This document shows, in pieces, positions 1 to 39,256 of a stretch of 64,000 nucleotides of DNA; within the stretch, counting starts at the first letter, position 1, and each line of letters starts with the position of its first letter. The notes beneath the pieces were generated by a model, which saw only the letters and a program-made list of their open reading frames with translations, made no database searches and had not been told where the DNA came from. The stretch comes from Salminus brasiliensis (Eukaryota > Chordata > Actinopteri > Characiformes > Bryconidae): contig NC_132879.1 in NCBI RefSeq assembly GCF_030463535.1, forward strand, positions 34,950,925 to 35,014,924, read 5' to 3'. The position numbers and the translations under genes are program-made.

Positions 1-1618
1 TTTGAATAGAATCATTGCCTCTACTAAGAAACCCTTGAACAGTTATCTTAAACTATGGTGAAATGCTGTTAGGTTCATTATAGAACCTTGTTTTTTTAAA
101 AGGTTCTAAACAAAGGACCGTCGAAGAGGTTTTCCACTAATGCAAAGAATCAATTGGTTCTTTGAGCTCTCATGGTTCTATATAGGTCCTTTGGCTTGAC
201 TGTTCTTTATTATTAAGCATTCTTTAACACTTAAAAATAAAAACGTGGATCATTCACAGTATCCGTTCCATACACCCTTGGTACTAAGATTGCTAAGAAC
301 AACGCAAGTACTTTTCTAGCTTTTCTAAGACTGGCAGATTCGGAGGGCCAAGAAGAGCATTGTGCTTGTGCTTGCATGTAGCTTGCCTCCATTTATTGTC
401 ATTTAATGACGTACTTCACTGCATAGGCTAAATGGAGACGGCGGTGCGGGCCAGAGTAGTGGAGGACCATAGAGGGGATAATGGTGCACTGAATGCCTGG
501 CCATCTGTCCGAGAACCCTGACTAGAACAGCGAAACAATGGCTATGCTAATGCAGTCACAACTCCCAGGCCTTCAACTGACTTTGTCATCTAATGGGACT
601 TTTTTTTTTTTGATGGGGGGAGGGAGGGGGCTTTGCTGCGGTGACCGGTCATTGGCTGCTTGGACACAACATTGTGTTTCTGCAGGAAGTGGAGTAGGGA
701 CTGGGGAATGAGCTTGGGTTTGGCAGACGGTCGGAGCATTCTCTACTTTCCCGCTCTCTTAATGTCTAGGCTTGTGTACAGAGCAGAGATGAAGGGGAGT
801 GGGTCTGTAAGCCTGTTAGTGTAATCTCTTCAGACGTTTCTGAACATGTCTCTTTAATCTTTCCTGACCTGAGCTCTAGTGGAGTACAGCGAGTGAAGCA
901 CTTCATGCTCTGTACAGTCCCCTGCCCTCAGTTACGCATTACCAGGACTGTTCAAAGGTTTGGAATCAATGCTCTTAATAATATGAGCCCAGTTGGCTTT
1001 CAGATGCATGCATATGTAAATTCTAATATGGTACACGTTTACAAAAGGGGGACTTCTAGAGCTCATTTAGTAATGGTAGTGGTTTTGTATGGAGTTATAA
1101 CATCTCCGAGACCCTTGTTGTTCTTCATATACGCAGAACACCTCTGTAGAAGTCCTATTTCATGTCGAGGTCCTTTGCTGTTTTATATTTCACCGAAAAG
1201 GCTGCCACTATTTTAATAAGTTTAAGAGCTTCTATTGCAGGTACTATAAAGATCCTTTTTTTAGATGTATCCAGAATGATGAGCAGACCTGTAGATGTAT
1301 CTACAATGACTGAGGAAGCTGTACTGCAGGATTTCTTAGTGTACTCCTGAAGGGCCAGTGGCCAGGGGTGCTTTCACCAAAATGTGCTGCCCTTTAGAAT
1401 TGAAGAATCTAGATTTGAGAATGAAATTGTCCTAAAATTAATATCAATCAAATCCAGAGTGAGTCGTATTTAGGATATTTTGGGATATTCAGATGCACTT
1501 AAAAATAAAGAGGTCTTTTAGAGTTCTTTGTAAAACCATCCTAGCCCATATATGGCCATGTAGGGCTCACATGGGTGGAACGTGGGCTTTGTGTGGGTTT
1601 CCCAATTGGGCCCCATTG

Positions 1619-1770
1619 TTACGGCTCACCTTAACCTAACATTGGTCACATCTAGACTCCGTATGCAGTGTACAGCCCAGATGGGGCCCATGTTTGACCA
1701 TCCCTTGTTTAATCAATTTTACTTGTGGGCCAAAACATAAGGAACATAAGGACAAAACTTACAGGCCCAT
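1619..1770. repeat. Unclassified interspersed repeat, copy 1
   Basis: This block shares an ordered series of words with 3009-3114, including 'acattggtc', 'ccatgtttga', 'tgtgggc/tcaa' and 'ttaggacaaaactt'-like sequence. Copy 2 lacks a middle segment. The family is unidentified. Confidence 0.55.
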
Positions 1771-3008
1771 CATGGACATGTCAGCTGGGATGACGACTCA
1801 AAGTACCATTTAAATGCTTAAATAGTTCTTTACCTGGTTAAAAGGAAAACCTCTTGTAGATGTAGAACATGTATATATAAAAAAAAAAAAAAAACTGTAC
1901 TTGGCACCAAAGCCATATTGGGGGCTATAATTTTATATATATTAAAAAATGTTGCTAAAAGTTCAGTTCTATGTAGAACGTTTTTAGAGTTAATAGTATA
2001 CATGTTACAGCAGCCTTCTGTAAAGGAACTGTGTAAAATATTAGGAAAGAACAGGCCTGCAATAAATTGTGCAGGTGACAGGCTTGTGTAGTAAATATGA
2101 GATGTGTTCTGGGTCTCCGCCAACATTCATCTTATTATATTGGAGAATGTACTGTACATCGCCGATGATCCTTTGCCCAGTATTACCTTTGGAGATGTCC
2201 TCAAAGGCCCTTTAAAGAGAATCTTGACTTGTTTGGCTTGGACAGAACATTGGATGGGCAAAGCGAAAAGCTTCAGGCGAAGTGGATGAATAACAACTTT
2301 CAATATGATGTTTGTTTGTTTGTTTTGTGTTTTGGCTGTTTTATTTATTTATTTATTTATTTTGACTGTGATAATCTCTTACGAGCTCTTCCAGTACTCG
2401 TGAAATGGGCAAGGATTTAACCGTCATTTTATTTGACTGCTTTGGTTTGAGTTTGATTTGATTTGGTATCTCTTCTTTGGCCTTGTCTGTTTTTCTCTTG
2501 TTTACTTCAGCCTGCAGATCCTGTGCCGTTCCAGGTCGTGCTGGACTGAGAGGCGAGAGCAGTCGGGAGCAAGGCAGTTTTGGCCGTATAACTTATTTAT
2601 GGTTAATGCTGTGTGAGATGACTGGTGGCAACAGAGTAATCAACATAAAAAAAATAATGCAGTGAATGCTGTTATGTCACCAACACAGTAAATCTTCTTA
2701 CATAATGTCAGGCCATCTTTACAGCTCCCTTTACCCCCTCCCCTCTCCTCTAATAGATTAAAACCGAATACTCTTATTACACAGGACTGAGACTCTCCGG
2801 AGTGAGGTGTGTGCATAAACCAGATGAATGACACAGAGCGGATTAGTAATAGGACACTAAGTTAAAAGCACTTTATATAGTATTGGAAAGGGGCTATTTG
2901 GCTGTTTTGGTTAAATATGCTATTTAGAAACAATAATTAAAACAGCCTCTATAAAACCATCAATAAAAGGGTTTCCACTAATCTAAAGAACCTGTTAACT
3001 GACCCATC

Positions 3009-3114
3009 GTTACAGCCCACATTAATCACACATTGGTCCCATGTTTGAACCCCCTTCACTTGTTCTATGAATTGCATTTGTGGGTCAACGTAAGGAACCT
3101 TAGGACAAAACTTT
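3009..3114. repeat. Unclassified interspersed repeat, copy 2
   Basis: Diverged, internally shorter relative of 1619-1770, in the same orientation, about 1.25 kb further into the same intron. Both contain 'acattggtc', 'ccatgtttga' and 'aggacaaaactt'. Confidence 0.55.
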
Positions 3115-3504
3115 CTGGTTTCCAGTTTGGCTACCTATACAGTCATGTACTACACTATAAAAAATATATGGTTTCGCTGTGTAATATCATGGCTGTTTTC
3201 ATGGCTTCTGAAATGTCCAGTCTTAAAGTGTTCAGCCTGATGATAAACTTCTTATGGGGATTTATTTATTTTTATATTTATTTTGCATTATTTGCTATGT
3301 TGTGAAACATCACAAACAGCCAGGGTACAAAGGCTAAAGCTGCAATAGAAGGACAAGTGAATGACCGTCTGGGATATATGACAAAATTCCACCTGGCTAC
3401 AAAACTGCAAATCATTGTAGTTGTAAAAGCCGGTCTCGCGGCGCAGGAAACTCTAGCAGATGAGTATTGGTCAAACATTATCACAATTAACTTTGGTCAA
3501 ATAT

Positions 3505-4005
3505 TTTTATCAAGTACATTTAAGGCATTTAGCAGACGCCCCTATCCAGAGCGACTTACAAAAGGCTTTGCTATTTACCCAAGAAAAACCTCAGCTAGTT
3601 TGAATAGGTCAAAATTCAAAGATACCCTTAAGCTTAGACATTACTAAACACAAGTCAATAAGGAGACCATAGTACTCTACTATTCACCCAAGTATTCTTG
3701 GAAGAGGTGGGTCTTCAGTCTGCGTTTGAAGGCCGCGAGCAACTCTGCTGTTCAGACACCCAGGGGAAGCTCGTTCCACCACTTTGGTGCAGGACAGAAA
3801 AAAAGCCTGGATGCTTGTCTTCCGTGGATTTTGAGGGATGGCGGGTCATGCCAAGCCATACTTGAAGCTCAGAGGGCTCTTGATACTGAACGGCTTTTGA
3901 CCATTGCCATCAAGTACGGAGGGACTGGTCCGTTCTTGGCTTTGTAGGCCAGTGTCAAGGTTTTGAATCTAATGCGGGAAGCAGCTACAGGAAGCCTAAA
4001 GCAGC
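3505..4005 (-). mobile_element. 5'-truncated L2-clade LINE fragment, copy A
   Basis: On the minus strand this is the 3' end of a non-LTR retrotransposon. It holds the last part of the reverse-transcriptase ORF, with remnants of the KSGPAPPYL-type segment, followed by a 3' tail whose element-strand sequence is close to 'gtcgctctggataggggcgt', the conserved L2/UnaL2-type stem-loop (about 3531-3560). It is closely related to 37871-38595. A 7-bp direct repeat, CAAATAT, at 3498-3504 and 4006-4012 is a plausible target-site duplication. The reading frame is broken, so the copy is dead. Confidence 0.75.
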
Positions 4006-7000
4006 CAAATATCACCTAGCAGATTTGTTTAGCTATTTTTAGTAGCTGATGTTACCCTGTGAAATGCAGTGGTACACTGTACTGTACTGTTGTGCGCACA
4101 TACACACCCACACTGATGTCTGCAGTTATACATAATCATGCAGAGTCTCAAGCGCATCTTATACTTTACACTTGCGTGGGAAAAGTATGAGAAAATACTT
4201 ATTTCATGCTAAAAACATTAACCATCAACCAGATGCTGAATAACCCTCTGGGCAGCTTACAGAGCCGGGGTAAGAGCAGGAAGACCGATGATCAGACTCT
4301 CAGAAGCCTCTTTTATAAAGGTTACAGTAACTAAATCCATAAAGGATGTGGGTGATTTTTAACTGGGAGCTGATTAATAGCATGCTGTATCATTTACTTG
4401 TCTAAAGGCTTGACAATTACAGCATCCGATTTAGTGTGTTTTCCTCCCTTTAAAAAAAGGAAAGCAGCAATGACCTGGAGCAACTGATAAATCATGGTTG
4501 AGAGAAGTTCGGATAATTATTTAGCATTTACCTTTTTTTTTTTATTTTTTTTTTTATTTAAGTAAGCAGTTTACTTTTACATGTTTTATGCATGATGTTG
4601 TGCAAATAACAGCATATTGTGCATCCACGTTAACACACTCTCAATTTTAATGATTGCTTTTTTTAATCACCTGTTTGATCTGGACTCTGAAATAATGTGG
4701 ACAGTCGTAGGAAGTTAGAAACCTGCTTGCCAAGAGTAATTTCTTTAGGAAGGAAAGCCATTTTAGATTAGCATCTTTGCATTCCTCTCTCTCCTCGTAC
4801 TAACAGTGGAACTTCTAACAGAGGTGTAGTCGCTGGTGATGGAGAGCATATCTGTTGACAGCCAGTCTCTGGCTGAAGCACTGTGTGCTAGAAACTGAAA
4901 CCAGCTGGGTGGATTTGAATAAGACACACACTGACCTTAAGCACACGTGGCTTAATTCTCCAGCAGAAGTTTCACTGTATGTGCAAAGCAGGTGTTTGCC
5001 CTTCAGAAGCAGGGGACCTTCATCATACCCTGAGGAGGATACATCTACAACTTACTTCTGCAGCCTGTATGCGAGGGAATGATTTCTAATAAATGAAATG
5101 CACCCCAAACTATTTTCTTTTTTCTTCTCTTAGTGGAAGTAAGGACACGACTACACATAAGTAGAAATTGGGCAGAAATGTGGCATGTTTGGGTTCGTTT
5201 CCTGTAGAGAGTTAAGTCCTTTTAACAGGCGATTCCAACTGGACATGCTTGAGCAGTTCTTGTATAGATGTATGGCCATCTTGGCAACACCGCCAGGCAG
5301 TTAATTCCAGTCACAGGAGACAAAGCTTGTAACAGGTTACTGTCAAACATATTTTATATTCCTGATAAAAACTGGACATGAGTAGTTTGTAGCATTTGGC
5401 TCAAAAATGCATGGAAAAACATATTTATTTATGCTTGTTCTCAATGTTATCGCTGACCCTCGAGACTGGTGGCCATCCTCCTCGTTTTATATCTGCTCAA
5501 AGCAAAGGGCCCTTGGTATACAGCCTAGATATGCAGCCTACAGTCGGAAAGATTTGAAGGACACTCCTGATGTATCTTTCCCCAGCCCTCTGTTGCCCAC
5601 AGTTCTCTGCGCATCTACAACACGAAGGGGGAAAAAAATGAATTCCCATAATTATAATTAACATTTATAAGCACACAGGTTTCACAGCGCAATTTCAAAA
5701 GGCGTGATGTTTCCGGGGAGGTCACCACACCGCCTCTGTGTGACCAATGGGCTACTAAGGAGTCCTGCTCTACCTCGACTGCAGCCTAGGCTTTGGAACG
5801 CAGCTTGTGTATTAGCAGGCTGTGGTTGCCGAGCAACATAATGTTTAAAGATTATGCTGTGATGTAGGCAATGGTTTTGATGTCTGCGCAGTAGCTTTGA
5901 ACGCAGCTCAGCCAATCAGGTTTCAGAACATGTTGTTGGTTGCTGGAACTCCCTTATGGTTATTGGCCATTATTTTAGTAGTGGCCATTGTTTACCTCGT
6001 ACAGCCCAGATAAACCTCAAGCTGGTTTGTGTTGGGATTGGGCCTTCTTGCTAGTTTCATAAGAGTTGTTTTGTATAGGCTGAGCAAGGTGGTCAAAGGG
6101 CGCACATGTGTTTGAGACACACACATGTGCGTACACACTCACACACACACACACACACTTGTTCAGTCATGTCGACTTTGTTCTTTGAGTAAGCTCCAAC
6201 TCATCAGGTAAGCCGTGTCTCTGATAAGACCACGCAAACACAGCCCTGCTGTCAGGAACACTGATTTGGCCATGGAAATCATTGCAAATGCACTCTTACC
6301 CCAGGCACACTGCTGTCTAGGGAGGCTTTGAGCTCAGTAAGCTGATTATTAATATTCTCTTACTTAATTCCTACATTTGCAGGCGATCCAGATGCAGCGT
6401 CATGCTGTAGGCCTCTGCGTAGGTCAGATCGAACGAGCCACACAGGCATCTTAGCAGATGCAGCGCATCAGCACGGCTCTATAAAAAGCCTGCATCGCTG
6501 ATTAGCGAGTTAGTTCGCATGAATGTGAAGTATGTAATGAATTTTAATGCAATATGGTAATCGGGATGTTTGGACCGATTACTATCCAGCCCGCTGCTTT
6601 ATGGCTGCGCCGCGTACATTCAGAACAGCTTGCGTTTAAAGATTGGTGGAAAGACGCCAGTTTCTTAGGGGGTGCGGAGGCTCGGCATTGATTGGTGGCT
6701 GGGAACACATCCCCATGGCCACAGGTATCTACACTCTGAGCCATACATTTGCATAAGGAAGTCATGAGTAAGAGAGGTGTGCGATTGTGGTCGACTTGTG
6801 TGGACACGTGATGTTTTGCCCATCAGTGTACTGAGACAAATGTGCACACGCAAACTGTGCTATCTGGCAAAGGCATGTGTGTGTTATATAAAATGGTCAA
6901 AGGCCACCCAAAAGACGTTGTGCGGCATTTCCTAGAGGCCTACAATACTACAGTAAAGACAAGTGGCAGCGCTGTAAACTACTGTTTCCTCTTCATCATG

Positions 7001-8541
7001 TCCAAATGACACTGGACGTGTTTTGCAGGACCCACACGGTCACTACCCGACATGTGCTGAGCTTGGTGCAAACTGATCAGGGGGTGCGGATCGGTTAGCC
7101 AGTAACGCCACAAAACGATAAAGCGCTAAGGCATTTGAATAGGGCAGTCGTGTATGGTTAGACAGCAGGGTGGTTCAGTGTAGCTAGCTAGCCAGCCAGC
7201 CAGCCAGACACGTGCTCCATTAACTGCTCTAGCTATATTTAATATATGATAGAAGTTAAGTCGAAAAGCCCAGGATGTCTCAACCCTGGTTGATGCCGCT
7301 GGCCCTCGATTTGAGGCGGATAAACAAACAGTCAAAGCAGGCTACCCAAAGTCTCACACTTGCTCCCATATGTACGTTGGATAAATATGCTAAAAATAAG
7401 TAAATATGATAACTTGGCTCTAACATTGTCTTGCTAGCCAGCAAAGAGCAGGGAGGTCGAGTGCTGCGTCCATACTGCGTCCATTGGCCAATTTGCACTG
7501 TTGGGGTGTGTGAAACGGGTAGCGGCATGTATGCCCCCACGGTTTCCAGCGGTACTGCTCCATCCCATCCATATCCGTAAGCTTTCAGAGAAGGTGACCA
7601 AATATGATGTGTATACAATGAATGTGTCCTTTTTTTATTTTATTTATTTATTTATTTTTTTTAAAAGAGGCTGCAAATGTGGTCATTACATTTTGTAAAC
7701 ACTACAGTCCAAACTAGTGGTTGTGGTGGTGGTGATGATTGTGGGGGTGGTTTTACTGATGATGACGATGTTTTTAAAAACTGTCCAAATTACAGTATCT
7801 GCTGTGCTTCCAGGTACGTCCAGAAAGTGCTTCCTCTATGTTTCCTCAGCAATGACTCTTACACACACACACACACGCATGCAGTGTGAGTCACGGTCTA
7901 ATTACAGTCTGTTGGTCTAAAGCCGACTGGCAGCGTATGAGGCTGGCTTTAATAGTACACATGCTTCACTTGTGTATACTTTAGTCGTGGGTTTGGTCTG
8001 TTTTGTCTACTGCGTAAAATTAGCCGAACCATCTTGGTCAGTTAGCAGCAGACACGAGACCAGGTTTCCTAGCATCCTTTACTTGTCTTTTGCATCCTAG
8101 CAAAAGACTAGTTAAGATGCAGTCAGATACAGTTGTTTCTTAACCCCTATTTTTAATGTTTATTTCCGGGGAATCGGATCCAAAGCCACCCTGCTATTAT
8201 TCCCAGTTGTTTTCCGTGGGGCACTGGGTGTGAAGGCAAAGCTACAGTTGCAGAAATAACAACTCTGTTAAGCATTCATTACATTCCTCATTAACATTCC
8301 CCCTCAAACAGGCTCATCATCCCGCTCCGCCCACATTAACCTGCCTCTCATCAGCTAAAGCTCACTGTGTGGCCGTGACCTTGCTGTTTGCACTCAGTCT
8401 TGCCCGTGTTAATCCAGTTTGTTTGCTTCTCCATCTTTGTCTTGTTTTGGTTTGACATTTGCATTTTTTTTTGTTTTGTCTGTCTGTCTGTCTGTGTCTG
8501 TGTGTGCGTGTGTCTGTGTGTTTGTGCTCGTGCCATCTCAG

Positions 8542-34458
<25,917 letters not shown>

Positions 34459-35263
34459 TCCCCTCCCGAAGCCTCGAGCTTCAGACTCAAACCTCCCCAT
34501 CCTCAGCACAGCATCCCTCTTCACTTCTGCTACTGCAGTTGCTCTTTTAGGGCCAGCATGGCTCCAGCAGCTTGACACCGAGTTGCTCAAAAGGCAAAAA
34601 AGGAAGCTTGTAGTTCAGCCATCTCCCACCCCACCCCCTGCACTCAGAAAAAAGGTGTCTCGTAGCAGTGTTGAGGGTTTGGATTCCTGCTAAAAGCTGT
34701 GCTCATTTATTCTGTTTTCTTTTCTTTCTTTTTTTTTTTTTGCAAAAGAACCTGTGGATTTACAGAGAGTTCTCTTCTCCTGTGTTGGTCCTTCTGACTC
34801 CCAGCCACCTTTTAGATTGCCCCGTAGTCAGATTCACAGAAACAAAGGAGTTTGCTGGAAAGTATTAAGAAATGGCTTTGCTTTTGTCATTTGCTGCAGA
34901 CCATTCGCGTTGTCGGCTTCTCGCCTCTCTGCATTTCTTTCTACAAAGGAAGGCTGAAGCTGACTCTCTCTTGCACAACTGTTAATGGACAGCTAAGAGT
35001 ATTGGGGTCGGATATCGGCCACAGGTGGATCTTTTTTTGTTTTGTTCCAAGTCAACCTCGAACCTTGATATGGCGGTTGATCTGCAAGGAGAGGATCCCC
35101 TTCAACAGACTGCTTGAAGGTTGTCGTCTGAGAATAGTTTGGCTGGATCAGTCGAGCTGAACCTGTGGTAGTTTAAAGGAAATGACATTCCGGCGACAAC
35201 AAGAGAAAACACTGTAGTGGATATCCGTACCTGTTATCATTTTGTGAATGCGTGCGTGCTTGC

Positions 35264-35267
<4 letters not shown>

Positions 35268-35299
<32 letters not shown>
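35268..35299 (+). repeat. (GT)n microsatellite in 3' UTR
   Basis: About 16 GT units followed by TATATA, in the DENND5B 3' UTR. Confidence 0.93.
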
Positions 35300-35306
<7 letters not shown>

Positions 35307-35800
35307 CTTATGAGAAGAACATTACAGGAAGAGGTTTATTTTGCCAATCAGTATTAACTTGGTTTGTGTTGAAATCAAGCTTGAATTTTATATTTAGGAC
35401 AAAACACTGGAAACAGAACAGCAATAACGCACCCCGCCATCTCCCGCCCTCATACAGACTGAAGTAGTTATTCATAGGCCCGGACAGCGCTCCCTTTCGT
35501 ACCATGTAGTAATTTCCTCCACCTGTGGAATTTGTCACGTGTTTAAAGCCACTATGAGGATGGTTTGGAATCAAAGTTATTTTACCTGTTCATGTAGCTT
35601 TCTCCTTTCTCTGGGCAGTTCGAGGCTCTAGAGGCAACAGAATTTCTGACAGAATCTCAAACACAGTTACGTCTCTGGTCCCCCAACTCCGCTCCTGGGG
35701 AGCTACCACCTTCCCACAGACTTTAGATCTAGCCCAAACCCACCCCTCCTGACTGAACGCATTACTGCCTTTGAAAGTCTTAGTTTGGGGGAATGGGATA

Positions 35801-35958
35801 AAACCTGCAGGAAGGTAGATTTGCAGGAGGAGGGCTGAATTTGAAACTTGCAGGAGGATGGATCTCCAGGAGGAGTGTTGGTTGTGCAACCTGCCGGGAG
35901 GTAGAGCTACAGCAGGAGGGTTGGAGTGGAAACCTGCAGGAAGGTGGATCTTTAGGAG
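35801..35958 (+). repeat. 43-nt minisatellite, about 3.7 copies
   Basis: Units begin at 35801, 35844, 35887 and 35930, exactly 43 nt apart. Each starts like 'aaacctgcaggaaggtagat' and ends like 'gcaggagggttggagtgg'. The copies are diverged by substitution only, without obvious indels. The last is partial. Confidence 0.9.
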
Positions 35959-36899
35959 TAGGAAAGAAGACCACTGGTATATATAAATCTCAGTTGTCCT
36001 GGCTGGGGCTTTAAGGCCACAAGAATGTGGATTACATAAGTACAGAATTAAAAAACTGGAAATCTAGATATACGTGTAGACGTACAGCCAGGACGCCTCT
36101 CTAGACGGACAACAGTATTTTCAAAGAATTTATAATAATTACTGCTGAAGAAATCATTGGCTGCAGACGATAAGACTCCTCCCCTAATTTTACCTTGAAT
36201 TACAGAGTTTGGAATTTGTTCACCCGTGTTTAGGTCTGCGAGAGGGTGCATGAATGAACTCGAGCACGCTTTTCATTTTTCCAGCGTCTTGGATGGTTTC
36301 TGTGTATTTATTGTTATTTTTTTAACATCGCTCTTCGCAACACTGGTTGTTTTACAGTATGTGCTGAACTGGATCATTTCGACGTGATGCCGTATCAGTT
36401 ATTTATTTCCTGGTGTATCATATCCGCTATTTAGTCTCGGTTGGTTCAAACTGTGTGTATTATCAGTATATGTTTGCCTGTGTAAGATTGAACTGAATCC
36501 AAATGTCTCTCTCCCCTCAGTCAAAGTTGTTCAGACGTTTCTTTGCATTTAGTTGCATTATTGGGAAGAAGTAAAACACTGGATCATTCCCTGTTGTCTG
36601 CAGTGCTATTGCATGCTACTTGTTTTAGAGCTCGGAGCTGCAGCTATAGCTGTAGATTAGTGAGTAAAACCTCAAGCCCCAGCCCTCTCCTGTCCTCATT
36701 TAGACCCGTTCCAGGGTCTCTGCATAGCTCTCTTTTGCCCGACGAGTACTTGGGCAGTTCTATCTTATATATTTTTCCCTTCTCCTATTGAATGCGTTGT
36801 GAACTTTCCTTATCAGGAATTTGAAGCGAGTGGATTCTTCCATCTGTCCGTAATGGGTAAATGATTGCTGTTATGTTCATGATATTTATGAAACATCTC

Positions 36900-36905
36900 A
36901 TTAAA
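36900..36905 (+). promoter_or_regulatory. DENND5B: Probable DENND5B poly(A) signal (ATTAAA)
   Basis: ATTAAA is followed within 30-50 nt by 'tgtgtcttctacag' and a T-rich run, a typical GU/U-rich downstream element. It lies about 2.4 kb after the stop. Confidence 0.55.
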
Positions 36906-36949
36906 ATTGCTCAGTATGTTCAAGTCTGTGTCTTCTACAGCTTTTTTTT

Positions 36950-37140
36950 TATTAGATAAGATAAGAGTCCTTTATTAGTCCCGCAGTGGGGACATTCACA
37001 GTGTAGCAGCAGAAAGGGATAGCAGGACACTCAGTTACAAAAATTTGGATAAATAATTTACACTATATACACAATATAAATAAGAATTAAAAAAGCAATA
37101 AACAATATTAAACAATATTATCTACAGCAATCTATTATTA
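36950..37140. repeat. Fish interspersed repeat ('cctttattagtcccgcagtg')
   Basis: Starts with 'agataagataagagtccttt' and continues 'attagtcccgcagtggggac'. I recognise this motif as common in teleost genomes and probably an antisense LINE 3' end, but the family name is uncertain. It lies just beyond the DENND5B poly(A) site. Confidence 0.5.
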
Positions 37141-37870
37141 TTATTACAATCGATCTATTATTATTTATTTATTTTTTTTTTTAAACTGTGTTGATTTAGC
37201 TTTCAGAGAACTCTTATTTGGGACTGCCCAGAGATTGCAAGAGTGTGTTGTTTATACTAAAAGGAGGCGGTCCTATTTGTGTGCTCACTGGCATTTCGGA
37301 TTTAGCTACTTAATATAAATCATTTATGTCCATTACGAATGAACTCATAGAAGTGGCTTTCAAAAATTATCCCTAAAACATTAGATTTTAGAATGATTAA
37401 TTGAAGAAAATTGTTCAACAATTATGTATTTGTTTAATGTAAATGGTGTGAACCTCTTGGGATTGTGCTAATTTAAAGGGGTAATTGAATTTAGTGATTT
37501 CAGTCAGGTGTGACTTTGACAGGACTTCCGACATTTCAAGAACATATATGGCTCTTCTCTTTTTAAATTGTCTTTATCTTGTAGGTTTTGAAAGTGAACC
37601 ATTCTTTAAACAAAGGTGATTTCCTAGGACCTCCTAGAATGCTCTAGAATAATCTACAAATGAAAGAATATTCAGCACTGCTGTTACTCTCCGAAGGAAT
37701 GATTGTCAGGCAAATATTTTTTACAGGAAATCACAAGAAACCCCAGAGTAACATCTAAGGAGACCAAAAGTAACAGCAATGTTTTTGAATCCTACATCCT
37801 CATCCCACCTGATAAGCATGGGGTGTGGAGATACTGTGGTTTGGGCCTGCTTTGCTGCCTCGGAAATTCT

Positions 37871-38595
37871 ACATTTACATTTAGCAGACGCTCATATCCA
37901 GAGAGACTTACAAAACAGCTTTGCTATTTACCCAAGAAAAACCTCAGCTAGTTAAAATAGACTAATAGTTCAAAGATACCTTTAAGCTTTAGACATTACT
38001 AAACACAAGTCAATGAGGTGACCATAGTACTCTGCTATTCGTCCAAGTATTCTCGGAAGAAGTGGGTCTTCAGTCTGCGTTTGAAGACCTTGAGCAACTC
38101 TGCTGTTCGGACAGCCAGGGGCAGCTCGTTCCACCACTTTGGTGCAGCACAGAAAAAAGCCTGGAAGCTTGTCTTCCGTGGATTTTGAGGGATGGCGGGT
38201 CGAGCCGAGCCGTATTTGAAACTCAGAGTGCTCTTGGTGCGGATCGGCTTTTGACCATTGCCATCAAGTATGGAGGGGCTGGTCCGCTCTTTGCTTTGTA
38301 GGCCAGCGTCAGGGTTTTAAATCTGATGCGGGAAGCAGCTACAGGAAGCCAGTGAAGAGACATGGCTGAATTTAGGGACATTGAAGACGACCCGTGCTGC
38401 TGCATTCTGGATGAGTTGCAGGGGCCTGATGGTGCGCAGAGGGAGACCAGCCAGAAGAGAGTTGCAATAGTCAAGTCTGGAAGTGACGAGAGACTGAACG
38501 AGCACCTGGGCAACTCTCTAGAGAGGAAGGGTCGAATTCTCCTGATGTTGTACAGGAGGAATCTGCAGAGCCGAGTTACGTTTGCAATATGACTT
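37871..38595 (-). mobile_element. 5'-truncated L2-clade LINE, copy B
   Basis: On the minus strand this holds the end of a reverse-transcriptase ORF: SCRFLLYNIRRIRPFL near 38580, then [48 protein letters not shown] and AYKAKSGPAPPYL, broken by frame changes. It is followed by the 3' UTR and a tail containing the UnaL2-like stem-loop at about 37880-37912. It is a longer relative of copy A (3505-4005). The 5' part of the element is missing, as is usual for abortive reverse transcription. Confidence 0.82.
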
Positions 38596-39256
38596 GAGAA
38601 CGATAACTGAATGATAAATTCTAGGTTGTGCCAACAAATGCTACAGGAACCTAATCACCTAATCGCACAGGTGAAGTCTACAAAGAGATGTTTACACCAG
38701 GAGTAATTTAACATTTTGGATGGAATAGTGAAGTAAAAAAGTCCTTAACCCAATAGAAATGTGGAAGGACCAGACCCAGTGTGCAAGTGTTCCCTCAGCT
38801 AGAGTACTGTAGCCCCAACACAGCTTTGCATTGTCTTGGAACACCTTGTCCTAACAGCATGCCACACAACTAGGTGCACAAATCTGCCGCAGGTTTGACA
38901 CCCCTTGTGTTTGTGAGCAATAAATGACTGGACTTATATAATTGTCGGTTAACCTGTTAACAATGCTTTGACTTCAGTATATATTGAGAGATTTGAGAGG
39001 TTCTATAACTAAACACACACCACTGAAATGTATGGGGGGGCTATAATGACCTATGTTAGCCATTTATTACTACTTCAGATGGTTAACATTACAATCAGGT
39101 CATTAGAGAGGATTTTGGAGGAACCGGTCTTATTTACAGCTCTTGATGGGTAAAGTGAGTGTTATTACCACAATGAGATCAAAAGAGCTCTATGAGGCCT
39201 TCAGAAAGAAGGTTGTAGATGCATGAGTCTGGGAAGGAATTTAAAATATAGATATA

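Larger units (their letters stand above)
1..8541 (+). other. DENND5B: DENND5B intron 1 (3' part)
   Basis: No convincing coding exon is seen here. The expected first DENND5B coding exon (N-terminus up to the conserved GLEPDEL-type segment) was looked for and not found, so it probably lies upstream of the window. The stretch is AT-rich and holds a truncated LINE at 3505-4005, two diverged copies of one repeat (about 1619-1770 and 3009-3114), 'ttctttgagctctcatggtt'-type repeat sequence near 20-210, a CA array near 6139-6160 and several mononucleotide runs. ORFs of 60-120 codons in this stretch have no recognisable similarity and no splice-compatible context. Confidence 0.6.
34459..36930 (+). other. 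DENND5B: DENND5B 3' UTR
   Basis: The region runs from the stop codon to a plausible ATTAAA poly(A) signal at 36900-36905. It contains a GT array (35268-35299) and a 43-nt minisatellite (35801-35958). The exact cleavage site is inferred. Confidence 0.65.

Noticed and set aside
893..1350. ORFs of 107 and 62 codons near the window start
   Set aside because: No similarity recognised, no splice consensus, and intronic position; they do not resemble the missing DENND5B N-terminus.
2477..2665. Short ORF with a hydrophobic N-terminus resembling a signal peptide
   Set aside because: 62 codons, ordinary intronic AT content and no conserved motif; chance hydrophobicity.
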